A DNA stretch of 64,000 nucleotides, taken from positions 51,225,762 to 51,289,761 of the forward strand of contig CP136061.1 of NCBI GenBank assembly GCA_032622095.1. Direction: 5' to 3'. Numbering within the stretch: the stretch's first letter is position 1; each line of letters opens with the position of its first letter. This DNA comes from Siphonodentalium dalli. Taxonomy: Eukaryota > Mollusca > Scaphopoda > Gadilida > Siphonodentaliidae. Below, piece by piece: positions 35,022 through 46,620 of the stretch. The translations under genes were made by a program, and so were the position numbers. Below the pieces are notes generated by a model. The model was not told where the DNA came from. It worked only from the letters and a program-made list of their open reading frames with translations, and searched no databases.

Positions 35022-36641
35022 ACTAGCTGATGTGCCCGACTTCGTCCGGGCAATTTAGGGATTACTTTGTGATTGCCTCCCTCTGGGCAGAATATAAAGC
35101 GTCTGGAATCAATCAGTCGAGAAACATGCCTATATGAGCATATATGGGTAAAGTCAATGTCAAGGGCACGGTCGCACATGAAATGGGACCGGCCCATATT
35201 GTTCCCGGGATCAAAGTAGTCCTACATACCAAATTTGAGTCAGATCGGTCGATGCAATCTCAGTCAAAATTGTCAACATATGTTAGTAATGCTTGATTGG
35301 GTGAATATGGACAAAATAACTTGATCAAAAAACGTTTTGAGGACATCAATTAACACGGTGGGGAATCACGTGGTTTCGAGGTTGGTGAGTACCACACGCA
35401 TTCAAAATGTGCAAATGCACAAACACATAATATATGAGGAACTGAAACAAAATATAGCATTTTGACTATTACGAGCAATTGCTAGATTATTTTTAAAACA
35501 AGTTGATGCCTTAATTGTTCGGAAATACTGAGTAATTTTCTATAAACAAATTACCAAATTTGCCAGTCGGAGGTTCGTGAAGTACACGTCCATACATCTA
35601 GGAAAATATTCCGACTGACAACTTTGGTCAAAATGTTAGAGCAATCGACTGTGAATTTGGACACAAATTATGTATCAGCTTGTTTAAAAAATAGTATAGC
35701 ATATGCCCATAGCTGCCAAACTACTACCTAATATATTAGTATCGCTTGTTTTTAGAGTTACGCATCTTCATCCGCAATTTTGACCGAGACCATTTGTTTC
35801 ACGGCGTGTTTCTGGGCCACAAACAATTGAAATAACAAACTTCAAAAATCGATATTTGATCACTCTGAGTTTTGATGGGTACGTTCCTTGATTAGAATCA
35901 GATATATTTTTACCCCCGAAGCCAAATAAATAGTAATTTAGGGGTGTTTAATCGGATTCAGTACCTTTAACCAAATGAGGAAGAAACGAACATAGACTGC
36001 TTTTTATTGTTACCTGACAATGACAAACCTTGATATAACTTAAATTTAGGTACCTGTAATAATGACAGATACCAATTGGTTTAATAGTAATTTTGTTCCA
36101 GTTATATCAATTTTCAAAAAGTATAGGTAGAAGTTTGTTGGGACCTGGACTTCTACTCATTTATTGTAAAGCGTAATTTAACAAATGGATTACATTTGAG
36201 CATCCATTACGTTTGATGCAGCTTCCATTAGCAATGTATATGAAGCTATTGTATACGTAGTTATTCTGAGCAGATTCCCTCTAAAGGTATATGATTATAA
36301 CACTCAATATTAAAAGCCTGGACTATTTTACATACTTTCTAGTTTTAGAGGGAGTACTTAAATTGTATATTGATATTTGAAGACCATACATCTATCACAC
36401 ATTAACCCCTTTACTGAATGGATTCTCCCATCTATACTGACACAAATAAATTTTGTTTGTTCGTTGTTTTCTCTGTCCGGCTATTGGCAACCAAACGGTT
36501 GGACCACCGGGGCTGAACATGTGTACATAGGTGTAATTTGATCTGGATAATCTTATTAGATATATTGGCCTCATATGTCTTAAAATGACACTAACAATTT
36601 ACTCATTATTTACCCAAGCAATGCCGGGTATCCCGTCTAGT
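35022..36641. mobile_element. Putative 1.6-kb non-autonomous element with ACTAG ends
   Basis: The left end begins ACTAG, then a GC-rich 'gcccgacttcgtccgggc' palindromic word; the right end is its loose mirror, 'aatgccgggtatcccgtctagt'. Only the ACTAG and the CCCG/CGGG words pair, so the inverted ends are imperfect. The interior is AT-rich with no open frame of note. No target duplication was found. Class is unknown. Confidence 0.4.
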
Positions 36642-37051
36642 TCAGTTATCTCTTGAGATATATATTTATAACTGAGTGGGTAACTCCCTTAATATAGAAA
36701 GGGTTAACAGAAATTCTATGTATCTCAGTTAACCAGAATATGTTGTCAGATTGCACATTCGACACGGTGTTCGGTGTGTTTTTTTGCTGTTTCACAATCG
36801 TCATTGAACTAGTATGCGGTACAATGTTTCTTTGGTCAGATAAAATTGTCGACATGGTAAATACTTTACAGTGTTCCAGTTGTCTGACTTAGCGTGGTAC
36901 CAGGGTCGGCGGGACAAATACCACACTCCGCCTCGCGACGGATGGTATTGGTCTAACTCGCCTGGTACCAGGCTATACCATACAGTAACCTTTACTGTAC
37001 AGCTTGTATATTACTTGCACCACATTAAAGGATTTTATTTACACATAATTA

Positions 37052-37310
37052 TGTGATAATTCACAGTTCAGGTTAAACGTGCCTATCACGTATACGCAAA
37101 CGGTGGGGGTGTTCAACTACCTGTATTGCCACTATCCAGCGTGTTTTCCTGACGGAACCACGCTAGACCATCACTGTAGTGTGGTGGCTCAATCGGTCGA
37201 TATATGAGTGCACAAAGATTGGACAAATATTGTAGTGGTGGCGCTGTCGGTCGATACATGAGTGCACAAGGTTGGACAAATATATACACACATCCGTGGC
37301 TAACCCTAAT
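37052..37310 (+). pseudogene. Decayed third copy of F-type lectin exon 3
   Basis: Translation gives NVPITY, YCHYPACFPDGTTLDHHCS and a GRYM signature, aligning with VSITY, CYHYPGSVPEGAT, SCSGDA and GRYV of the intact lectin exons. An in-frame TGA falls at the GRYV signature, and the stretch containing 'ggtcgatatatgagtgcaca' (37196-37215) is repeated at about 37249-37268, an internal duplication of about 53-58 bases. The closing CEVELYG segment is not recognisable, and neither splice site fits phase 1. It is a dead exon left from an additional lectin copy or from the original partner of the exon at 30245. Confidence 0.7.
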
Positions 37311-37329
37311 AAGGACCACACCTCCTGGC

Positions 37330-39240
37330 GACCGAGTATGTGACACCTCGTCAGTGTATCAGAACTCTAGTGGCTACTAAATGTTTTCATATCCCTTAGT
37401 GTTGCTTTTGAACTGTGAAAAGAACTCATATCTTGTAAAAATGGTTATGATGTTTTTTTCTGCCGCACATCGTAGCACGCTCGCGCGGGACCACGATTGT
37501 AGGGCGAAATTTACACTCTGTCCGACATTGCCCTGTGAACTGAGCATAACCATACCCCTTTCATCACACATACAATACATCGAGTATGTAGCAATTTTGA
37601 GATTTTTGGTTTTCCAAATGTTCTTATAACATTTACAATCTATACATTTGCTTCAGGCGTATACCAAGAGCACATATTTTGCGAAATAATCATCGCATAT
37701 TTCAACGGCACATTGCAGCAGGTTTGTCCTTGACCGCGTGCGTACACCGGTGGACTAAATTGGCAGGGCTAGGGCTATTGTCATAGCATGGTTTCCATCA
37801 GCAGTTAATCTATGTGACTATCAAGTTGTGTGTACGTCGACCAACTTGCCAACTTGCTTCGAAGGTCCTGATACACATTCCAGAAATATTGAACCACGTT
37901 CCCGTCATAATTAGTAGCATGGATTTTATATAGATTTTTCATAAACTCTCTGTGCAGGTGTTAGTGAAAAGACAAGTGTGAGCTATATTTGGCACCGGAG
38001 AACCAAAGGTAGAATGTTTGTAATATGGTCTTCTGTTTGGCATATCGCTACCAGTAACATAAGTGGTCGTAATTGTATTTCGGGATTCTGTGGAATTTTG
38101 TGGCTGGCAATCATATGAGCTACAAATGACTGTGTGTTCAAAGTGCTACTTATACAAGTGTGTTTTCAAGCTATCGTTCTACAAGCAATATTTTGACATG
38201 CATCTAAATATCTCTTGTAGATTGTTAACACAGGCATAAGTAGCACGTTGATTCCATGCATGAATAAGTACCGTCATTTGTAGCTCACTGTCTATTTCAT
38301 GAATACAATTGCGTTTAAAATTATTAGACAAAACTCGAAAATCACACATTCCCAGAAACAGTCCAGTAATTGCTGCAGCTTTTTCTCCAAACAAGTCATA
38401 CGTAAAATATACGGAGACTTCAGTTACGTTACTTATGATTGTGCATCTTATCCACAAAAATATCCGGCATCAATATAAACTTTTATTCAAGCAAGCACTA
38501 CCGTAAATTTCCTATTTATCATATGAAAAAAAATGTGCTGTTGACTTTATGCATTCTTCCCATGACTATTCAGAAAACTGGACTTTAAGGGTATGTGAGC
38601 CCATATATTTCTGTAAACTCTGATTTAGCTCCTTTCTCAGGAAAACATTGGTTGGTTTGATCAAAGATTGTATGTGCTATTTGAATATTGACAGGACGCC
38701 AATTCAAACTGAAAGTTAAACCAAATAACGCAATGTTGTGAGGATAAAGGCAGTTCTTTAACAATAAAATATGTTATTTGCATGAAATTTCATCGAAATC
38801 TGCATGGAATGTAACTTTTAACCAAACTCTGTAAGTAATGATGGACAAACCGAATTCAACATAGCTACCACTGGGGGCATCTGCACATGCGGAGTGTTGC
38901 TCTTGTGTCAAATAGAAATTATTAATGTTATCACACCTTCATTATTGGTGTGGTCAATCCACAGTGCACAACAAACAAAACATGCAAGGCGTTACATTGA
39001 AAACGAAATACTGCTTGTAAACATATTTCATGCATCCACGTTTATACGATAATTAGCATAATTCTGAAGGAGAAAATCCAATTAGTGAAGATCACTAAAC
39101 AATTAATATACCCTACATGTAACAAATAGTAACAAGCAGCATACTCAGAAACATGGTTGGTGTTTTTCTATTACTCAAAACAAACACCGACAAACAACAT
39201 CCAAATCCACGTCTCCAAATATGACTTACTGCAGAGATGA
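37330..39240. other. No gene recognised
   Basis: Short open frames only (for example 37381-37629 and, on the minus strand, 38179-38457). None shows a family signature or a supported splice structure. I searched for a PAN exon to accompany the 37-kb lectin remnant and did not see one. Confidence 0.4.
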
Positions 39241-39248
39241 TAGTTCCG

Positions 39249-39633
39249 CTAATCGGTGTCACAGATCATTAACCCATCACATCCAGTACATGCAGCTATA
39301 GTATATATTGAACTGTGTGACCCTCTTCCGATTAAATAATATTTGTTGTCTGCGACCAATGGATTAAAAGTAACTTTTTGTTGTTTCATGTGACATTTGG
39401 AACTAATGTCGACAAACCACGATTTGATTGGAGACAATTCATCCTCAGGGGAAAATAATATTTAGCCCCTCAAGTGCGGTTTCCCTATCCACCCCATACC
39501 CGTCGGGGATAATAACAGTATCCACTTTATCGCCATAGTTATTACCAGTAGTGTGAACCATTTCCAGACTCAGCATCGGAGCAAGCAATGTATAAATTAT
39601 TACCTCATAAATCATATAAAAATTGAACAACAT
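39249..39633 (-). other. Unidentified coding-like stretch, possible one-base frameshift
   Basis: Two minus-strand frames abut: 39633-39445, ending DRETALEGLNIIFP then TGA, and a second frame from about 39455 to 39249 reading SPEDELSPIKSW and later KYYLIGRGSH and CTGCDGLMICD before TAG. The composition looks protein-like and the two halves could join by one base change near 39450, or 39445 could lie next to a 'cctgag' acceptor. Part of the second half loosely recalls NTR/C345C domains of complement-type proteins (a Cys, then a Y-L-x-x-G-x-S turn), but too little matches to claim it. Function not assigned. Confidence 0.3.
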
Positions 39634-40979
39634 TTTATATTTCTCTCAATTAAATTTTATTGACAAAATAATAACAAATGCACGAGTAATTACTTGTCTC
39701 TTATACAGTCATTGTTTATGTATTATTAATGGTCAATAAAAACATTTGAATTTACTTGATTGTTGTACATAATCAGGTTATCATGTTTTATGTAAAAAAA
39801 CAATAGAAAGGTTGTGTCGTGTACATCACAACAGCCAGATATATGCCAGCATGTCTGGGTCTATACCAAATACATGAATTTACCGACATAAATGTAAGAG
39901 AATAGCTACTGATATGCTCAACTTAGATAGAGTCTGTTTTGACCCTCCGTGCTATACTGCCTGGTTGAGAGCCAGACCACAAACACCGAAAAAGAGTTAA
40001 TATTCGCCTCTTCCCATTGGGTGGCTCTTTGCCGCCTAGTATCTGTTTACTCCTGCAATCAGGGGGATATGGACAAACAAATTGAAGACACCAGGCCCAA
40101 ACAAATTTGTTCCGACCTCAATGTAAGACCACCCGCCGTGTTGAACAAAGATATTTGTTTCCTTGACTAAATTTCGGACACCCCCTTATCCAATATATTA
40201 CACTTTTTAAAGATTTTCCAATACTGTTCAAATAAATGCCGTTAATGGCTTGACACAATGCTATTTCAATCTGCTTAAATCATACGTGTATTAATAAAGG
40301 TACTTTATTCTTTGAAACAAACCATGCATAGACATGCCTAAACACCATATCTAAACCCAACATAAATTTAAGTGTGTTATCTGGTGTTATTATTGTAAAA
40401 TCCATGCAGTGTTAAAACCAGGTGAATTCCAGGTCCATTCCTTGGGGTGACATTGTATTGTAGGTGTGTAATGTGTAGACATGTGGTGCATTGTCTGAGA
40501 TCCAGAGCCAGTCAGAATGCTAGACACTATGGTTTGATCTCGGGAAGGAATAGATGTACTACATGTGTTTAGCGCCGTGTCTACACATTGCATTACCGTC
40601 GGTGTAGTACGCCAATCGTTTTATGGGCTAACGCTATATTATGCCGATTGGGTTCCGCGACGACCACAAATGAGTCAGGCCATGCCTTTATTAATTTAAA
40701 ATATTAAATTTAAACTCCAAATTATATCGCCACATCTATTATACACCTAGTACGCACACGTTTGACAACCAACAAATATCCAATCGGGGTTCACGATTAC
40801 ATGGCGATTGGTATATAATCGCGACAACAGGTGGCACGCGTGGTTTCGATTGAGTATCATATTTAATCTGAAGGGTGACAACTCTATAGAGAATGTTTTG
40901 CCGAAATAACGGTTATTTGTATGAAAGAAATTGAAACACCACAATTGATCAACTCTAGTGAAATATAAGTAAAATAATT

Positions 40980-41120
40980 TTATTGGGTGGGTGTCCTATT
41001 TCTATATTTCGCTCTATTTCGCCATTTCGCTGTATTTTTTATTCTGCTATTTCGCTGTTTTCCTATTTCGCTTTTTCGCTGTATTTCATATTTCGATAAT
41101 TCGCTGTATTTAACATATTA
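40980..41120 (+). repeat. Short tandem repeat based on TATTTCGCT
   Basis: At least nine imperfect copies of 'tatttcgctg' or 'ctatttcgct', spaced 9-20 bases apart, in an otherwise AT-rich stretch. No coding potential. Confidence 0.7.
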
Positions 41121-41549
41121 TGGTATAGGGATTATATGATATTCTATATTCTGAATTTCTTATATTCAATCGAACATCCCGTGCCACGTGTTACTGAAAT
41201 TGACTATCATTAGATACATCATCGCGAACCTCGATTACATTTTGTTTGCTATATAATCCTTGGGGTATTGGCTGATTATACAGGTATCATATCGGCCCAT
41301 CGTTCACAGCCAAATATAACTTACTCAATAAAACCTTCGCTCTTACTGGCTCATATTTGAATTTTCAACCTGTCCGACAATCTTCCCATGAATGCTGACC
41401 ACGATATCAAGTTTTAATGAGGTAAATTGTTCAATTTAACCCTGAAGGATTTCAGATATGTCATGGCAACGATATATAACTGTAATCTTATTAGTATGAG
41501 TGGGGTATAACATGTAATTTAATTATTGTTGTAATCACTGACTCCAACG

Positions 41550-41770
41550 ACTTATAACAGCATAGCTATAGCCACGATGAAGCCAACATATTATTTCTTT
41601 AGTCCAGTATAACAACTAACCCCGTGTTATTAACAGTTGTATTACACAAACTTTTCGGTCTTCGTATTGGCTATCACAGCATACCTGGACACGATAATGC
41701 CGACATAATATTGCTTTAGACCCGCATAACGATTATCCCAATATTTGTAAAAGTTGTAGAATACAGAGAT
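41550..41770 (+). repeat. Tandem duplication, about 118-bp unit
   Basis: Two units share 'agcatagctatagccacgat'-like starts, 'gccaacatattattt', 'tttagtccagtataac' and 'gttgta...acaca' ends in the same order. Diverged; no coding signal. Confidence 0.5.
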
Positions 41771-42208
41771 AATAACCCAAACATGTACAGTCGTTTTTGT
41801 TGCCAGAGTGTTGTATTCTGTTTTGTAGGCAAACGAACTTTATCAAGTGATTTAGCAAACATAAACTTGGCAACTTCGAGTTATGACTTTATGCCAAAAT
41901 CTCTACATTAGTACCGGTATTGGAACATCAGACCATATATATGATCAGCAACAGGGAGCTAAATTGTTCTAAATCATATGATCAAATATAAATGGGTCTG
42001 CACTAGGTTAATAGAGGACAATCGAGAAAATTACAGTGTAGGAAAAAATGTGCATTACTCAGTTTTTTCCGACCCCGACACACCCAACCACAACCTTGTG
42101 TCTGGAAAAAACATTGCAGAGCCCCACTGCCGCAGTATCTGTTAAAAAACCGATGCAGCTCCTAAAAGTCCAGGCTGTTCTTACAGGGAAAAGGCTGAAC
42201 TTTTCAAA

Positions 42209-42424
42209 ATGCATCTGGGTTTAAACAGTCATTGCGGGAGTAAAACGTTACAAGGCGGCAAACAGCGGCCTAATTTGGGTGGCAAAAATTACCCCTTTTG
42301 TGCTTTGGCATGGAGGGCCAGGGCAGACTCGGATTATGTTCAGATTAGCTGGCGTCCTGTTCCATATGCCTGTAGTGGGATTGGATTTTTCAATTTCCGT
42401 TGTCAATATTTTAACAGTGATTAA
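42209..42424 (+). other. Weak ORF ending beside AATAAA
   Basis: A 71-codon frame (MHLGLNSHCGSK and onward, with four Cys) ends at 42424 with AATAAA at 42428-42433. The upstream side has no clear acceptor, and a polyA signal only a few bases after a stop is unusual, so this may be chance. No family recognised. Confidence 0.15.
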
Positions 42425-42429
42425 ATGAA

Positions 42430-44080
42430 TAAAATCTATTTTGACAGTTAAATGTAGGTATTGAGTTTTTTAATGATAGATAAATAATTGTCAAATTACA
42501 TTGAAGTAGCATGGACAAAAATAGCATGTCTTCATCTTGTTTGACGGTTATCTAAAGCACGTGCAAGTGTTATATCTCGATGGGCTCGGCAGATATTGTT
42601 ATTCAACTTTGTATCAATAGTTTGCTATTTTACCATGCCACTAATTCACAAACAACTCACAAATTGGCATCCAACATTTGGGGGCAAATTCCTGTATATA
42701 AGTTATATCATGGAGAAGAGCCGCCAGCTCTCAATTCATCAGCAAATGGGTTTATAACGAACTACATAACTGCTGAATACTTCATGAAAACAAATTTGGT
42801 TACTGATTACATTTAGAAGTGTTTCTCCATGTCCACAAATACAGCATGGTCTTTTGAAGCCATGAATAGGGATTCATTCAGCAATACAAGAACAAACTGA
42901 CCCTGAGGAAAATATCTCTGCCAGTTAATACATATTCAATTGACCTGACTTTGACAAGTCGATGCATGAAGTTATTATCTTTAAGCCTGGGTTATATGCT
43001 CAGTATGTATGCATTTGCACATCTTATTTTTAATCTGACGTGGCTGATATTTGCATGTAGATGAGAAAGATGAATTTTATTCATTTAGTATGAATGTTAT
43101 CCAAAATCAATGCTTGGGGTGGCAGAGTCTAAATTTAAAGGCATACCGGTACTGAGTTTATTTTAACATTCTTATTCTAATTGTTGATAAAGGTGTGTGT
43201 CACCAATCGGCTCACACGGTAGACGCAACTGCCCATTGAATTGCAACACATATTATTCGTATTATACTTGTATATAACACCAATAACTAAGTCCGCAATA
43301 TTCATCTTGGCTGCTTCCGCGCATGCACAGGCAGTTCACTTTCCAACGAAACAACCTATCATCTGGATTAATTCCCCATTTAGGCTCCCATCAACCTATT
43401 TTCAAAACTATTCCCAAGCCAGTCGTTCAAAAGATTATGTAGTAGTTACCAATTCATCACATCAACCTATTATCCGGATTATCTCTCGTGTAATTTCAAC
43501 AGACCCAAATGATATGTCTAGTTTGGACACTATGTTCAGTTGAACCGTGAACCACGGGGATATCTGGTGTATGGCAGTTTTCGTCTCAAAAACCAAATAA
43601 AAAAGCTTCAGAATTGCATGAAACCGCTTTCAAAATCGTCTCTGCTGTATCCGTTCATCAAGTTTTAGCTGGTTGCACATGCACCATGCTGCTATATATG
43701 ACAGCTGGAAAAAAATTACGAATGGTGGTTACTCCACTGACACCATCTAATAAAGGTACAGAATCGTAACCGCAATGTTCTGTCCTGTTCTGTCCAACCT
43801 CATTGTCGAGGTGTGGTATGTGCATAACATGGGTAAACCTCAAGACGATAATTTGGTGAGGTATATCGGAGAAAAATAACATCCAGGCGATAGAATGTAA
43901 AAGGTAAATTGATGATATTTGGCGATTTCGTCGGAATATTGGTGGGTTGCAGTTCTGTGTACCTGTACTGAACGTTGGGAAAACGAATTTAGCGGAGATT
44001 TATACGAAAAGTACCGCTGTACTCATTTGGATGTACCAGCAAGAGCCCATTTCTGTATACTTTGACAATTAACCACAATA
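42430..44080. other. No gene recognised
   Basis: The longest open frame (43241-43543, 100 codons) starts with a hydrophobic stretch but has no domain signature and no Kozak-like or splice support that I can see. Treated as chance. Confidence 0.35.
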
Positions 44081-44084
44081 TATA

Positions 44085-44240
44085 CACAGAACGACACGAT
44101 GTGTAAATGGGTTTGTCGATACGGCACGAGTGCTGTCGCGGAAGGATAGAACGAGAGGCGCTTGCGTCTTGAGTTCTATCCTTCCGCAACTGCACGAGTG
44201 CCGTATCGTCAAACACATTTACACATCGTGTCGTTCTGTG
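44085..44240. mobile_element. Long fold-back element, 68-bp arms
   Basis: Arms 44085-44152 and 44173-44240 pair at 62 of 68 positions around a 20-base loop. The outer ends read 'cacagaacgacacgatgtg' and its complement. Most mismatches cluster near the loop end of the arms. The whole is close to a palindromic MITE. Bases flanking each side are AT-rich; a target duplication could not be fixed. Confidence 0.8.
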
Positions 44241-45114
44241 TTTATTACACGCTTCGTGTCCTAAAATTCGTGCATTAAAAATACAGGATTAGAAGGTTTA
44301 TTTAGGCTCATACAGGGCGTGTTTGTCATCTTTGATGATTCTGTTATTTAAATAGTTCCAGTGTCATGGTTAAGGCGAACGTCGTGTACGTCATTTTACC
44401 ACTTTACTCTAAGCTTGTGTGGAAGAGAATCTCAAATATCTGGGAGAAATTGAACTATCCAGAAATGAATCCATTTCCTTAACGTGGTTCTTTCCGATTG
44501 GCTGACTATGAGTCAAAGGACAACGTCCAAATGTCCAAGTGATTAAAAAATGCCTCACGCCAAGACAAACTGAATCTGCATAATTTCCGCAGTCATTACC
44601 CCCAGTTAGAATAATATTACCATGCACGCGTGTTGTAGAACAATGGGTCAAGAATGAGTAATCAACTTACAACGGACATACAATCTCCTCTTAGAAAATT
44701 TAATGAGGAGAGCTAATGGTTCCTGGAATTACAAACTAAATTATATTTAACGTATCCAGGACTGATTAGCTGTTATGAGATAGTGTTACAACATAATTAT
44801 AGCATCACAGAAAGTAGGCATATAATCATCGGACGACCGATTGTTTGAAGGCGTGTTATTATATAAGTAATGTATAGTCCTACGTATTAAATATTAAGAA
44901 AATGTAAAGTTATATGTCAAACATTAAACAATCTCGATATACATGTATTCCTTGTGAAAGTAAGGATGTATACATGAAAGGTAGCACGCAATGTTTGGAC
45001 CTTCGCATAATTGTAAACGCAGTGCATTGAAATCCTGTTCAAAATACGTATACCATGCAATTATAAATTTAAATTTTAGGCCTTTGGGACATTGTTCCGG
45101 TGCGGTACGTAGCC

Positions 45115-45860
45115 TATATGATTCAATATTTCTGAAACATGGGTGGGATCTTTAAAAAGTAGCACCGCTTGATCTTCTATTGTTCATTTGACGACGTGCA
45201 ACAAAACACGCACCTGGCGTCCAATTGAGGGTACGCCCTCTCAAAGAGAATTGACTCATCTGAAAGGTAGCACACTGTTTTCGAAGACGCGCATACAGGT
45301 GTAGCACGGCGAATGTTCGTAATATCGACATAAAATCGAAGTTACAAATTATATAGACTAAATGATTTATGCAACGTATGGCAGGAGCTTCAAAATTCGC
45401 ATCGATTCTCTCAGATATTCGTTTGACGATGTGTTACAAAAACCGCTGTCGGCGTACACGAGAGTATTGGGGGTAAACTGAGCTAGTCATAACAACATAC
45501 GGTGAGTTCATAACCCGAATTGTACCACACAGTTTGTGTACACCCCCGTACAGATGCAGCAAAGAGAATTTTCGAAATATCGACATAAAATCTAATTGAC
45601 TAATTATGAAGGGAAAGTGGTTCAATATTTGTGGAAGGTAAATCGGGAGCTTCAAATTTCACATCGACAACGTCTCCTATTATTACTTTGGCGAAGTGCT
45701 ACAAACGCATGGTTGCATACGGGGGTATACTGAAGAGTTTCGTAAAAACACACCACAGACACACCCACTGCGTATATTAGTCTAGTCGTAATTATCAGAA
45801 AAGACATTTCTAGAAGCATTTCCGCGGAAAAGTGTCAAACCAACTTTTTTACCATAATTC
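45115..45860 (+). repeat. Diverged tandem repeat, about 255-bp unit
   Basis: Three units, beginning near 45118, 45364 and 45631, share 'gattcaatatttctg'-like starts, 'gggagcttcaaatttc' followed by 'catcgac', 'ttgacgatgtg..acaaaa', a CGTAC-rich middle and 'aatatcgacataaaatc'. Strongly diverged; no frame is kept. Confidence 0.5.
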
Positions 45861-46504
45861 GAAGGTGCCGAACACGAATGGAATGCCTGTCGCCCGATTG
45901 GATGAACATAGGGTTCAATAAAAGGCTTTTAAAATCTTCGTGTTTTCTTCGCTGGAGGGTTGTTGATACGGCACCGTACAACGTCATATGAAATCACATA
46001 ACTGGCCTTGAACATACTCAAACTTATATACTCCTCGTGGAACGTTCAACGCCGCGTTGTATCATGATACTATCATCACAGTAATAATTCTGAAACATTA
46101 ACATCATATTAATCAGGTACCTACGGTAAGACATTGCTGTTTTGTATATTTATCGACGATTCTCGTAAGAATTCTCTTATAGTCCTGGAGCCAATAGGGA
46201 TACCCTTGCACCCGCCCCATGGGACTTAACTTCACCCCACTCATTTTGTTGCTTATTATGTCCTTCAACTTTTAAGCAATGTTAATAATAAAAAAGTGGC
46301 CGTGTAGACTTCAGACAAGATGGCGTCCATCCTGGCCGCCATTTTTCAGATCAGACCCTAAGTCAGTTTTATGCAAATTATAGCGGGAAAATCTCGTAAA
46401 ATGTATACAAATGTATATATTTTCGTGAAGCTAAGACATAATGACACTTTTTGGGCGCAAAATTGAAACTCACCATCGAAGATGGCCGCCAAAATGACCG
46501 CCGG

Positions 46505-46620
46505 AAGTTGAAAATATGACGTTTTTTCACAAATATCTTCTAGATCAGTTGATATTGTTTGGAACTGGTTGAGTAATATGACTTTATTTTGTGTTTTGTA
46601 TATTAACTGATCATTGGAGC
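46505..46620 (+). repeat. Left inverted repeat of the minisatellite region
   Basis: This 116-base stretch is the near reverse complement of 49745-49861, with about ten differences by eye. It starts 'aagttgaaaatatgacg' and ends 'ctgatcattggagc', directly against the minisatellite. No homology is seen just outside or inside the arms on the other side. Confidence 0.8.

Noticed and set aside
36871-37056. Frame with LAWYQGRRDKYHTPP as another lectin exon
   Set aside because: It lacks the AVDG, CTHT and PWW blocks and contains local palindromes; no lectin similarity remains on inspection.
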